NCBI RefSeq assembly: GCF_030812215.1 | Contig: NZ_JAUSSG010000002.1 | Span: forward strand, 434,001-498,000 | Source of the DNA: Variovorax boronicumulans | GTDB taxonomy: Bacteria > Pseudomonadota > Gammaproteobacteria > Burkholderiales > Burkholderiaceae_C | Reading direction: 5' to 3' | Length of the DNA stretch: 64,000 nucleotides | Shown: piece by piece, positions 35,645-45,620 of the stretch | Layout: every line of letters starts with the position of its first letter | Position numbering within the stretch: position 1 is the stretch's first letter | Made by a program: the position numbers and the translations under genes | Notes under the pieces: generated by a model | Database searches by the model: none | What the model was told of the DNA's origin: nothing | What the model saw: the letters and a program-made list of their open reading frames with translations, nothing else

Positions 35645-36898
35645 ATGAAGAAGAACGCCATCGCACTCTCGATCGGTCTTGCCATCGGCCTTGCCGGCAA
35701 CGTCGCCACAGCCCAGCAACAGAGCGTGGAGGTCCTGCACTGGTGGACCTCGGGCAGCGAGGCCGGCGCGCTCAACGTGCTCAAGGCCAACCTCGAGAAG
35801 CAGGGCGTGAAATGGAACGACATGCCCGTGGCCGGCGGCGGCGGCGAGGCCGCGATGACCGCGCTGCGCGCCCGCGTGACCTCGGGCAACCCGCCCACCG
35901 CCTCGCAGATGCTGGGCTTCGACATCCTCGACTGGGGCAAGCAGGGCGTGGTGGCCGACCTCAACGCGCTCGCGCAGAAGGACGGCTGGGACAAGGTGGT
36001 GCCCCCCGCCCTGCAGAAGTTCTCGAAGTACAACGGCAAGTGGATCGCCGCGCCGGTGAACGTGCACTCGACCAACTGGGTCTGGGCCAACCAGGCCGTG
36101 CTCGTGAAGGCGGGCGTCACCGCCGAGCCGAAGAACTGGGACGAGTTCATCGCCGCCGCCGAGAAGGTGCAGAAGGCCGGCTTCATCGCCCTCGCCCACG
36201 GCGGCCAGCCGTGGCAGGACGCGACGCTCTTCGACAGCGTGGCCATGGCCACCGGCGGCGTCGACTACTACCGCAAGGCCTTCATCGACTTCGACACGAA
36301 GACCATCGCTTCGCCGACCACCGAAAAAGTGTTCCAGCGCATGGCGCAACTGCGCAAGCTGGTGGACAAGGACTTCTCGGGCCGCGACTGGAACGTGGCC
36401 TCGGGCATGGTGATCGGCGGCAAGGCCGGCTTCCAGATCATGGGCGACTGGGCCAAGGGCGAGTTCGTCAACGCGAAACTCGTGCCGGGCAAGGACTTCG
36501 CCTGCTTCCGCTTCCCGGGCACGCAGGGCACGGTCACCTTCAACGCCGACCAGTTCGTGATGTTCACGCTCAAGGACGCGGGCAAGACCGCCGCGCAGCA
36601 GAAGCTGGCCGCCGCGATCATGGACCCGGGCTTCCAGTCGACCTTCAACGTGGCCAAGGGCTCCGCGCCCGCGCGCACCGACGTGCCCGACACCGCCTTC
36701 GACGCCTGCGGCAAGAAGGCCATCAAGGACCTGGCCGAAGCCAGCAAGGCCAACACGCTGGTGGGTTCCATCGGCCACGGCCATGCGGAGCCGGCTTCGA
36801 TCAAGAACGCGTTCTACGACGTGATCACGCGCCACTTCAACGGCCAGCTCGACGACAAGAAGGCCGTGGCAGCGATGGTCTCTGCCGCGAAGAACTGA
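35645..36898 (+). CDS. Sugar ABC transporter substrate-binding protein (GtsA-like, family 1)
   Basis: A 417-residue periplasmic binding protein with a signal peptide ending in NVATAQ. It resembles the glucose/mannose-binding proteins of Pseudomonas and Thermus: [16 protein letters not shown] at the start, [33 protein letters not shown], and DWAKGEFVN in the C-lobe. The HWWT motif and aromatic residues fit a monosaccharide ligand. GGAGA precedes the start. A short GGGTG/CACCC stem at 36923-36939 lies between this gene and the permease gene, which is common where the receptor must be made in excess. Confidence 0.91.
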   Translation: MKKNAIALSIGLAIGLAGNVATAQQQSVEVLHWWTSGSEAGALNVLKANLEKQGVKWNDMPVAGGGGEAAMTALRARVTSGNPPTASQMLGFDILDWGKQGVVADLNALAQKDGWDKVVPPALQKFSKYNGKWIAAPVNVHSTNWVWANQAVLVKAGVTAEPKNWDEFIAAAEKVQKAGFIALAHGGQPWQDATLFDSVAMATGGVDYYRKAFIDFDTKTIASPTTEKVFQRMAQLRKLVDKDFSGRDWNVASGMVIGGKAGFQIMGDWAKGEFVNAKLVPGKDFACFRFPGTQGTVTFNADQFVMFTLKDAGKTAAQQKLAAAIMDPGFQSTFNVAKGSAPARTDVPDTAFDACGKKAIKDLAEASKANTLVGSIGHGHAEPASIKNAFYDVITRHFNGQLDDKKAVAAMVSAAKN

Positions 36899-36947
36899 TG
36901 CGCCGCTGTTCCTGGGTGTCGAGGGTGTTCGAGGCACCCGCACGATC

Positions 36948-37814
36948 ATGAAAGCCGGACTGCTGCCCAAGCTGCTGCTGACGCCGAGCGCCCTGCTCGT
37001 GCTGGTGTGCGTGTACGGCTACATCATGTTCACGGTCTACCTGTCGTTCACGACGTCGACCATGCTGCCCACCACCGAGTGGGCCGGCACGGCCGCCTAC
37101 GACCGGTTGACGGGGCTGGAGAACTGGGAGGTGTCGCTGCGCAATCTCGCGGTCTTCGCGAGCCTCTACATCGCGGTGGCGATGGTGCTGGGCCTCGTGC
37201 TGGCGATCCTCATCGACCAGAAGGTGCGCGCCGAGGGCGTGCTGCGCTCGATCTACCTGTACCCGATGGCCCTCTCGCTCATCGTCACGGGCACGGCGTG
37301 GAAGTGGCTGCTCGACCCCGGCGTGGGCATCGAGCACACGCTGCAGAGCCTGGGCTGGAGCGGCTTCTCGTTCGGCTGGATCAAGGACGGCGAGATGGCG
37401 ATCTACTGCGTCGTCATCGCCGCCGTCTGGCAGACCACCGGCTTCGTGATGGCGATGTTCCTCGCGGGGCTGCGCGGCGTCGACGGCGAGCAGATCAGCG
37501 CGGCACGGGTCGATGGCGCGCGCCCCTGGCAGATCTACACGCGCATCGTGATTCCGCAACTCGGGCCGGTCTTCGTTTCGGCCTTCGTGATCCTCGCGCA
37601 CATGGCGATCAAGTCGTACGACCTGGTGATCGCCCTCACCAACGGTGGGCCGGGGCGCTCGACCTGGCTGCCCTCGGTCTTCATGTACCAGTACACCTTC
37701 ACCCGCAACGAGATGGCAGTGGGTGCGGCGAGCTCGGTGCTGATGCTCGCTGCCATCGGCGTCGTGGTGGTGCCCTATCTGCTGCGCGAGATGCGAGGAG
37801 CAAAGCATGGCTGA
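36948..37814 (+). CDS. Sugar ABC transporter permease (GtsB-like)
   Basis: A 288-residue inner-membrane permease with six helices. The EAA coupling motif lies in EQISAARVDGARPWQIYTRI. It has the short N-terminus of the GtsB/MalF-like half. It overlaps the next permease gene by eight bases, so the two halves are made in equal amounts. Its best relatives are the glucose/mannose importer permeases. Confidence 0.92.
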   Translation: MKAGLLPKLLLTPSALLVLVCVYGYIMFTVYLSFTTSTMLPTTEWAGTAAYDRLTGLENWEVSLRNLAVFASLYIAVAMVLGLVLAILIDQKVRAEGVLRSIYLYPMALSLIVTGTAWKWLLDPGVGIEHTLQSLGWSGFSFGWIKDGEMAIYCVVIAAVWQTTGFVMAMFLAGLRGVDGEQISAARVDGARPWQIYTRIVIPQLGPVFVSAFVILAHMAIKSYDLVIALTNGGPGRSTWLPSVFMYQYTFTRNEMAVGAASSVLMLAAIGVVVVPYLLREMRGAKHG

Positions 37815-38658
37815 ACGCACGATGCGCTTCGTTCTGTATGCCGTGCTGCTGGTGCTGGCCTTCGTGTTCCTGATGCCGGTCTATGTGATGGTCATCAACT
37901 CGCTCAAGCCGCTGGAAGAAATCCGCAGCGGCAACCTGATGACGCTGCCCATCGACTGGACCCTCGACCCCTGGCGCGCGGCCTGGAGCACGGCGCAGAT
38001 CGGCGTGCAGCCCACGGGCCTGAAGCCCTACTTCATCAACTCGTTCCTGCTGGTGGTTCCTGCCGTGGCAATCTCCACGCTCATCGGCGCGCTGAACGGC
38101 TACATCCTCACGCAGTACCGCATTCGCGGCGCGCATCTCCTGTTCGCGGCGATGCTGTTCTCGGTGTTCATCCCGTTCCAGATCGTGCTGATCCCGATGG
38201 CGCGCACGCTCGGGTTCCTCGGCATCGCGGGCACGGTGACGGGGTTGATCTTCGTGAACGTGGTGTACGGCATCGGTTTCACCACCCTCTTCTTTCGCAA
38301 CTACTACGCGGCCTTTCCGCAGGAGCTGGTGCGCTCGGCGCGCATGGACGGCGCGGGCTTCTTCGGGGTGCTGCTGCGCATCCTCTTGCCCAACAGCACG
38401 CCGATCATCGTGGTGACGGTGATCTGGCAGTTCACCAACATCTGGAACGAATTCCTGTTCGGCGCTTCGTTCAGCGACTACAGCTCGTTCCCGATCACGG
38501 TGGCGCTCAACAACCTGGTGAACAGCTCCACCGGGGTCAAGGAATACAACGTGCATTTCGCGGGAGCGTTCATCGCGGCGCTTCCCACGCTGGTGGTGTA
38601 TTTGGTGTCTGGAAAATATTTCGTGCGCGGCCTCATGGCCGGCTCGGTCAAAGGTTAG
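37807..38658 (+). CDS. Sugar ABC transporter permease (GtsC/MalG-like)
   Basis: A 283-residue permease with six helices and the EAA motif in PQELVRSARMDGAGFFGVLLRI. The FFRNYYAAFP stretch before the motif is typical of the MalG half. A GAGGAG ribosome site lies inside the end of the previous gene. Three bases separate it from the ATPase gene. Confidence 0.92.
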   Translation: MAERTMRFVLYAVLLVLAFVFLMPVYVMVINSLKPLEEIRSGNLMTLPIDWTLDPWRAAWSTAQIGVQPTGLKPYFINSFLLVVPAVAISTLIGALNGYILTQYRIRGAHLLFAAMLFSVFIPFQIVLIPMARTLGFLGIAGTVTGLIFVNVVYGIGFTTLFFRNYYAAFPQELVRSARMDGAGFFGVLLRILLPNSTPIIVVTVIWQFTNIWNEFLFGASFSDYSSFPITVALNNLVNSSTGVKEYNVHFAGAFIAALPTLVVYLVSGKYFVRGLMAGSVKG

Positions 38659-38661
38659 TGA

Positions 38662-39783
<1,122 letters not shown>

Positions 39784-39806
39784 CCTCTGGCACGGAGGAC
39801 AACGAG

Positions 39807-41066
39807 ATGACGCCCATGGCCGACTGGATGAACGACATTCCCCGTGCGGTGGTGCAGGCCCAACGGGCCTTGCGCGCGAGCGTGCCCGACCTCGCCCGGC
39901 GCTTCGCGCTCGAAACCGAGTTCCTCGAGGACGAGGTGGCGACGGTGCGTGCCGAGCAGGCCAGCGGCGGCGCGGTGCCCGAGCTGGCCTATGCCGACAT
40001 CGCGCACGGGCGCGTGTCGCCGGAACAGATCGCTCGCATCCACCGGCGCGGCTGCGTGGTGGTGCGCGGCGTGTTCGACGCGGCGCAGGTGCAGGCGTGG
40101 AACGAGGAGATCCACCGCTACATCGACGGCAACGACTACTACGCGCACGCACGCGCCAAGGCGGGCCTGGACAAGTACTTCAGCGCGCTGGCCTCGGGCC
40201 GGCCTCAGATCTTCGGCCTCTACTGGTCGCGCCCGCAGATGCAGGCCCGGCAGGACGAGCGCATGCACGCGACGCGCGCTTTCCTCAACCGCCTCTGGAC
40301 CTTCGAGAAGAACGGCACCCGCTTCTTCGACCCCGACCGGCAGGCCAACTACGCCGACCGCATCCGCCGCCGCGAGCCCGGCGATTCGACGCTGGGGCTG
40401 TCGCCGCATTCCGATGGCGGCTCGGTCGAGCGCTGGTGCGAGCCGACCTTCCGGCACGTGTACCGCGAGGTGTTCGAAGGCGACCTCTCGCGCTTCGACC
40501 CCTTCGATGCCGAAGGCCGCATCGAGACGCGCGAGATCCCCTCCCCCGCCGTGTGCTCGGCCTTTCGCACCTTCCAGGGCTGGACCGCGCTGTCGCGGCA
40601 GGGCCCGGGCGACGGCACGCTGCGGCTGGTGCCGATCGCGCGCACCGCGCCCTGGATGCTGCTGCGCGCGCTGCAGCCCGACGTGCCCGAAGGCGACCTC
40701 TGCGGCGCGCAGCCCGGCCGCGCGCTCGGCGCCACGGCCGAGTGGCATGCCGAGTTGCGCGACGGGCTGATCCCGATTCCGCTGGTCGAGCCCGGCGACA
40801 CCGTGTGGTGGCACTCCGACGTGATCCACGCCGTGGAGGACGAACACCGCGGCAGCCAGCACAGCAGCGTGATCTACATCGCCGCCGCACCCTGGTGCGA
40901 GAAGAACCGCGCTTTCATGGCGCGGCAGGCGCCTGCCTTCCTGGCCGGGCGCAGCAGCCCCGATTTCGCACCCGAAGACTACGAAGTCGATTTCAAAGGC
41001 CGTGCCACGCCCGATGACCTGACGCCCCTCGGGTTGCGCCAGATGGGCCTGCACGCCTGGGATTGA
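39807..41066 (+). CDS. DUF1479 (YbiU-like) protein, predicted Fe(II)/2-oxoglutarate dioxygenase
   Basis: A 419-residue protein of the YbiU family. The likely iron ligands are His and Asp in LSPHSDGGSVERW and a distal His in WWHSDVIHAVEDEH, on a double-stranded beta-helix core (RRGCVVVRGVFD near the start, PLVEPGDTVWW near the end). Substrates are unknown. It follows the sugar ATPase gene by 23 bases with a GGAGGA ribosome site, and is itself followed by a sugar isomerase gene, so it may oxidise the imported sugar or a derivative of it. This pairing with a Gts-type importer is unusual in my experience. Confidence 0.88.
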   Translation: MTPMADWMNDIPRAVVQAQRALRASVPDLARRFALETEFLEDEVATVRAEQASGGAVPELAYADIAHGRVSPEQIARIHRRGCVVVRGVFDAAQVQAWNEEIHRYIDGNDYYAHARAKAGLDKYFSALASGRPQIFGLYWSRPQMQARQDERMHATRAFLNRLWTFEKNGTRFFDPDRQANYADRIRRREPGDSTLGLSPHSDGGSVERWCEPTFRHVYREVFEGDLSRFDPFDAEGRIETREIPSPAVCSAFRTFQGWTALSRQGPGDGTLRLVPIARTAPWMLLRALQPDVPEGDLCGAQPGRALGATAEWHAELRDGLIPIPLVEPGDTVWWHSDVIHAVEDEHRGSQHSSVIYIAAAPWCEKNRAFMARQAPAFLAGRSSPDFAPEDYEVDFKGRATPDDLTPLGLRQMGLHAWD

Positions 41067-41087
41067 CGAACCCCATTTCTTTTTTTC

Positions 41088-42296
41088 ATGCCCGACTTCC
41101 GCTCACCCGATTTCCTGATCGACCACATCCGGCACACGCTGGCCTTCTACGAACCGCGCGACACCGATCCTTCAGGCGGCTTCTTTCATTTCTTCAAGGA
41201 CGACGGCACGGTCTACGACCGCCGCACGCGCCACCTGGTGAGCAGCACGCGCTTCGTGTTCAACCACGCGAACGCCTACCGCGGCTTCGGCAACGCGGCG
41301 GACCTGGACGCCGTGCGGCGCGGCCTGGCCTTCCTGCGGCGCGCGCATGCGCTGCCCGGCGGCGGCTACGCATGGCAGATCGACTGGCACGAAGGCCGCG
41401 CCACGGTGCTGGACGGCACCCAGCACTGCTACGGCCTGGCCTTCGTGCTGCTCGCGCACGCGCACGCGCTGATGGCCGGCGTGAGCGAGGCACGTGCAGG
41501 ACTTGAACATGCGTGGGACCTGATGGAGCAGCATTTCTGGGAACCGCGCCACCACCTGTATGCCGACGAGGCCACGGCCGACTGGCGCGTGTCGCCCTAC
41601 CGCGGCCAGAACGCCAACATGCACGCCTGCGAAGCGATGATGGCCGCCTTCGAGGCAACGCAAGAGGCGCGCTACCTCGACCGCGCGCTCGCACTCGCCG
41701 AAGCCGTGACGGGGCAGCAGGCCGCGCTGGCCAATGGCCTCGTGTGGGAGCACTACCGCGCCGACTGGTCGGTCGACTGGGACTTCAACCGCGGCGACCG
41801 CAGCGACATCTTCAGGCCCTGGGGTTTCCAGACCGGCCACCTGACCGAGTGGGCCAAGCTGCTGCTGCAGCTGGAACGCCTGCTGAATGCGCAAGGCACC
41901 GAAGCCGACTGGATCGTGCCGCGCGCCCGGCACTTCTTCGACACCGCGATGTTCCGCGGCTGGGATGCGGACAACGGCGGGCTGGTCTACGGCTTTGCGC
42001 CCGACGGCTCGGTGTACGACGGCGACAAGTATTTCTGGGTGCAGGCCGAGAGCTTCGCCGCCGCCGCCCTGCTCGCGCTGCGCACCGGCGATGCGAGCTA
42101 CTGGAACTGGTACGACAGCATCTGGGCGTATTCGTGGAAACACTTCGTGGACCACAGGCACGGCGCGTGGTATCGCATCCTCACGCCGCAGAACCAGAAG
42201 ATCAGCGATGAAAAGAGCCCGGCCGGCAAGACCGACTATCACACGATGGGCGCGTGCTACGACGTGCTGAAGGCGCTGGACAGCGCCGTGAAGTAA
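41088..42296 (+). CDS. AGE-family sugar epimerase/isomerase (YihS/mannose-isomerase-like)
   Basis: A 402-residue (alpha/alpha)6-barrel enzyme related to N-acylglucosamine 2-epimerase and aldose-ketose isomerase YihS. The general acid/base histidines correspond to those in FQTGHLTEWAKLL and KTDYHTMGACYDV. It likely interconverts mannose and fructose or a similar pair, which fits import of glucose or mannose by the operon. There is no ATP-binding site or regulatory insert of the animal epimerase. The ribosome site is weak (a T-run precedes the ATG), so translation may depend on the upstream gene 21 bases away. Confidence 0.9.
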   Translation: MPDFRSPDFLIDHIRHTLAFYEPRDTDPSGGFFHFFKDDGTVYDRRTRHLVSSTRFVFNHANAYRGFGNAADLDAVRRGLAFLRRAHALPGGGYAWQIDWHEGRATVLDGTQHCYGLAFVLLAHAHALMAGVSEARAGLEHAWDLMEQHFWEPRHHLYADEATADWRVSPYRGQNANMHACEAMMAAFEATQEARYLDRALALAEAVTGQQAALANGLVWEHYRADWSVDWDFNRGDRSDIFRPWGFQTGHLTEWAKLLLQLERLLNAQGTEADWIVPRARHFFDTAMFRGWDADNGGLVYGFAPDGSVYDGDKYFWVQAESFAAAALLALRTGDASYWNWYDSIWAYSWKHFVDHRHGAWYRILTPQNQKISDEKSPAGKTDYHTMGACYDVLKALDSAVK

Positions 42297-42403
42297 CCGG
42301 TCGACGGTCGCGATCCGCACAAGTCTTGTGCGGTTTCGCATCTACACGGCAGCGCTGCCGCTTCGTACGCTTCAGGCTTCTTTTTTTCACCCAGAGAAGC
42401 CGC

Positions 42404-43039
42404 ATGAAGCACCCCAGCATCCGCACCCTCACCGGCGCCCAGCCGACGACCCATCTCGACCCATCCACGACGGCATTGCTCGCGATCGATTTCCAGAACG
42501 AATATTTCGACGGCCGCATGCCCATTCCCGATGGCCCGGCGGCGCTGCGCCAGGCGAGGCGCCTGATCGACTGGGCGGACCGGCATGCGATGCCGGTGTT
42601 CCATGCGCAGCACCTCGCGCCCGCGGACAGCCCGATCTTCGCGGAGGGCAGCAAGGCCTTCGGCATCCACGCCGAACTGCGTCCGGCCGCGCATCACACC
42701 GTGCTGACCAAGGCGACGCCGAGCGCCTTCGCGGGCACTTCGCTGGAAGCGGAACTGCAGGCGCGCGGCATCAAGACGCTGCTCCTCACCGGACTCATGA
42801 CGCACATGTGCGTCTCGGCCACGGCCTTCGACGCCGCGCCGCGCGGCTACCAGAGCCTGATCGTGAGCGACGCCTGCGCGACGCGCGACCTGGACCTGGA
42901 TCAGGAAGACGGCGGCGGCGTGCTGGGCCATCGCGAGCTGCATCGCGCCGCCTTGCGCGGCGTGTCGGACGTGGTGGCCGAAGTGCGCACGACCGACGAC
43001 GTGCTGCGCTTGCTCGATCAGTCGCTGCAGCCTGCCTGA
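42404..43039 (+). CDS. Isochorismatase-family cysteine hydrolase
   Basis: A 211-residue hydrolase of the cysteine hydrolase/isochorismatase fold. Catalytic residues are Asp in AIDFQNEYF (about 29), Lys in VLTKATPSAF (about 102) and Cys in THMCVSATAFDA (about 135). Its relatives hydrolyse amides such as nicotinamide, ureidoacrylate or N-carbamoylsarcosine. The 107-base gap after the sugar operon makes it uncertain whether it belongs to it. The 3' end overlaps the LysR gene by 22 bases on the other strand. The start follows AGAGAAG. Confidence 0.89.
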   Translation: MKHPSIRTLTGAQPTTHLDPSTTALLAIDFQNEYFDGRMPIPDGPAALRQARRLIDWADRHAMPVFHAQHLAPADSPIFAEGSKAFGIHAELRPAAHHTVLTKATPSAFAGTSLEAELQARGIKTLLLTGLMTHMCVSATAFDAAPRGYQSLIVSDACATRDLDLDQEDGGGVLGHRELHRAALRGVSDVVAEVRTTDDVLRLLDQSLQPA

Positions 43040-43935
43040 GCGGCTGGCTGCAAGCAGCGCGCAGCGGCGAAATCCACGAACGCGCGCACCTTCGGCGACA
43101 GGTGCCGGTTCTGTGGATAGAGCGCGTAGAGGTTCAGCCGCTGCTGGCTGAACCCAGCCAGCACGCGCACCAGCTCACCTCGCGCGACCTGCTCGCGCAC
43201 GAGGAATTCCGGAGACGCCGCGAGCCCCGTGCCGGCCAGCGCGGCCGCGCGCAGCACGATGCCGCTGTTGGCCTGCAACCTGCCGCCCACGTCGACCGTG
43301 TGGACGCTGCCGTCTTGCGCGGTGAAGCTGGGCTGGCCGGCCTTCCCCGCGAGCGAATAGTTGAGGCATTGGTGCGCGCGCAGGTCGGCGGGAACGGCAG
43401 GCGTGCCGTGTTGCCGGAGATAGGCGGGCGATGCCACCCACCACTCCTCGAAGCCGGCGAGGCGCTTGACGATCAGCGTCGAATCCGAGAGCGAGTAGGC
43501 AAGGCGCAGGCCCACGTCGAAGCCCTCCTCGATCAGGTCGACGAAGCGGTCGTTGCAGACGAGATCGACCCTGACCCGAGGATGCGCGTCGAGAAAGGCG
43601 GGCAGCCATTGCGCCAGCGCTTCCAGGCCGAAGGACATCGGCGCGTTGATGCGCAGCAGGCCCGTCGGCTCGACCTGGTGCTGCGCCACGAGGAGCGCCG
43701 CGGCCTCGACCTGGTCGAGGATCTGGCGGCTGTGTTCGTAGTAGGTCTGGCCGGCTTGCGTGAGGGCGAAACGCCGTGTCGTGCGGTTGAGCAACTGCAC
43801 GCCCAGGGCGGTTTCCAGTTGCTTCACGTGGCGCGAGACGACGGTGTGCGAAACATCCATCGCCTCGGCGGCGGCGGTGAAGCCGCCGGCCTCGACGACC
43901 GCACGAAAAGCCTTCATGGCGGTGAACTGGTCCAT
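43018..43935 (-). CDS. LysR-family transcriptional regulator
   Basis: A 305-residue LTTR. The winged helix covers residues 1-60 (AMKAFRAVVEAGGFTAAAEAM, then VSRHVKQLETALGVQLLNRTTRR), followed by the two-lobe effector domain (LLRINAPMSFGLEAL; NDRFVDLIEEGFDVGLRLA). The family resembles the regulators of many oxidoreductase and efflux genes. It is convergent with the isochorismatase-like gene and lies downstream of the efflux operon terminator, so its target is not obvious. Confidence 0.92.
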   Translation of the reverse strand: MDQFTAMKAFRAVVEAGGFTAAAEAMDVSHTVVSRHVKQLETALGVQLLNRTTRRFALTQAGQTYYEHSRQILDQVEAAALLVAQHQVEPTGLLRINAPMSFGLEALAQWLPAFLDAHPRVRVDLVCNDRFVDLIEEGFDVGLRLAYSLSDSTLIVKRLAGFEEWWVASPAYLRQHGTPAVPADLRAHQCLNYSLAGKAGQPSFTAQDGSVHTVDVGGRLQANSGIVLRAAALAGTGLAASPEFLVREQVARGELVRVLAGFSQQRLNLYALYPQNRHLSPKVRAFVDFAAARCLQPAAQAGCSD

Positions 43936-43954
43936 GCGGGAAGCTGCCTTTCGA

Positions 43955-43988
43955 AAGAAACCCCCAGGGCTCTTGCGAAGCCTGGGGG
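43955..43988 (-). terminator. Rho-independent terminator of the efflux operon
   Basis: On the minus strand CCCCCAGG pairs with CCTGGGGG (43988-43961) around a short loop, with one bulge beyond, followed by TTTCTTTC. It lies 32 bases past the MFS stop codon and before the LysR gene. Confidence 0.72.
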
Positions 43989-44019
43989 TGACGGTGACGG
44001 GGTGATGGAAACCGCGAGG

Positions 44020-45582
44020 TCAGTGCGCGCCGGCTGCGGCGTCGCCGCCGGCGCCGCCCTTCTGCGGCTTGGCCAGCCACACCAGCGGAATCAGCAACAG
44101 GAACAGAATCGCCGACGCATAGAAGATGTCGTTCGTCGCCAGCATGTAGGCCTGCTGGTCAACGAGGCGGTTGATCTGCCCCATCACCTGGTCTGCGCTG
44201 AAGCCGCTGCTGGAGAGCCCCGACATCGCACTGGTGGCCGCGCTGTTGCCCTGGTTGATGGATTCCGCAAGCTGCGCGTGGTGCAGCGTCGCACGGTTGT
44301 CCCACAGCGTGGTGGTGAGCGAGGTGCCCATGGCGCCGGCGGTGATCCGCAGGAAATTCGACAACCCCGAGGCGGCGGGAATGCGGTCGGGCGTGAGGCC
44401 CGAGAGCGTGATCGTCACCAGCGGAATGAAGAAGAACGCCATCGCGATGCCCTGGATGATCGTCGGGATGATGATCGTCACGAAGTCGGCCTGCGTGTTG
44501 AAGTTCGACCGCATCCACAGGATCAGCGCGAACACCAGGAACGAGAACGTTGCATAGCGGCGCGGGTCGATCTTGGCCACCGTGAGCCCGACGATCGGCG
44601 AGAAGAAGATCGCCAGCAGCCCCACCGGCGCCATGATCATCCCCGCCTGCGTGGCGGTGTAGCCCATCCATTGCTGCAGCCACAGCGGCAGCAACACCAC
44701 GTTGCCGAAGAACAGGCCGTAGGCCACCGCCGTTGCCACCGCGCCCGACCAGAAATTGCGGCGCTTGAAGAGCGACAGGTCGACCACGGGGTGCTTGTCG
44801 GTCAGCTCCCAGATCAGGAAGAACGCGAAGCCAACCACGGCGACCACCGCCAGCGTGACGATCTGCGCCGAGTGGAACCAGTCGAGCTCCTTGCCCTTGT
44901 CGAGCATGAGTTGCAGCGAGCCGACCCACAGCACCAGCAGCGCGAGGCCGATGGCATCGATGGGCACCTTGTGCGTGTTGCTCTCGCGCTTGCGATAGAG
45001 CGCCCAGGTGATGGAAGCCGCGACGATGCCCACCGGAATGTTGATGTAGAAGATCCACGGCCACGAGATGTTGTCGGTGATCCAGCCGCCCAGCAGCGGT
45101 CCCATCACCGGCGCGACCAGCGTGGTCATCGACCACATCGCCATCGCGAGCCCCGCCTTGGCCTTCGGATAGCTGGACAGGAGCAGCGTCTGCGACAGCG
45201 GAATCATCGGGCCCGCGACAAAGCCCTGCAGCGCGCGGAACAGGATGAGCGTGGTCATGTTCGGCGCGAGGCCGCACAGGAGCGAACTGATCATGAACAG
45301 GATCACGCTCGCCATGAACAGGCGCACCTGGCCGAAGCGCTGGGTCATGAAACCCGTGAGCGGCACCGCGATGGCGTTGGCCACCGCGAAGCTGGTGATG
45401 ACCCAGGTGCCCTGCGTGGTGCTCACGCCCAGGTCGCCCGAGATGGCTGGCAACGACACGTTCGCGATCGAGGAATCGAGCACGTTCATGAAGGTTGCCG
45501 CGGACAGCGCGATCGTGCCCCACACGCGGGCGGAGCCCTCGAGCGGTGCGTGCGCTATGTAAGCGGGAGCGGCGGTGGCCAT
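44020..45582 (-). CDS. DHA2-family drug:H+ antiporter (EmrB-like MFS, 14 helices)
   Basis: A 520-residue inner-membrane antiporter. Conserved DHA2 motifs include LDSSIANVSLPAISGDLGVS in helix 1, PLTGFMTQRFGQVRLFM (motif A) and GPMIPLSQTLLLSSYPKAKAGLA (motif C region). It pumps hydrophobic compounds, bile-salt-like or phenolic toxins, with the adaptor encoded just upstream. It is the last gene of the marR-OMP-HlyD-MFS operon. A C-terminal Gly/Ala-rich tail is of no known role. Confidence 0.93.
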   Translation of the reverse strand: MATAAPAYIAHAPLEGSARVWGTIALSAATFMNVLDSSIANVSLPAISGDLGVSTTQGTWVITSFAVANAIAVPLTGFMTQRFGQVRLFMASVILFMISSLLCGLAPNMTTLILFRALQGFVAGPMIPLSQTLLLSSYPKAKAGLAMAMWSMTTLVAPVMGPLLGGWITDNISWPWIFYINIPVGIVAASITWALYRKRESNTHKVPIDAIGLALLVLWVGSLQLMLDKGKELDWFHSAQIVTLAVVAVVGFAFFLIWELTDKHPVVDLSLFKRRNFWSGAVATAVAYGLFFGNVVLLPLWLQQWMGYTATQAGMIMAPVGLLAIFFSPIVGLTVAKIDPRRYATFSFLVFALILWMRSNFNTQADFVTIIIPTIIQGIAMAFFFIPLVTITLSGLTPDRIPAASGLSNFLRITAGAMGTSLTTTLWDNRATLHHAQLAESINQGNSAATSAMSGLSSSGFSADQVMGQINRLVDQQAYMLATNDIFYASAILFLLLIPLVWLAKPQKGGAGGDAAAGAH

Positions 45583-45620
45583 TGCGCGTGCTTCTTTATG
45601 TCAAGCGAAGCGGGCAACGA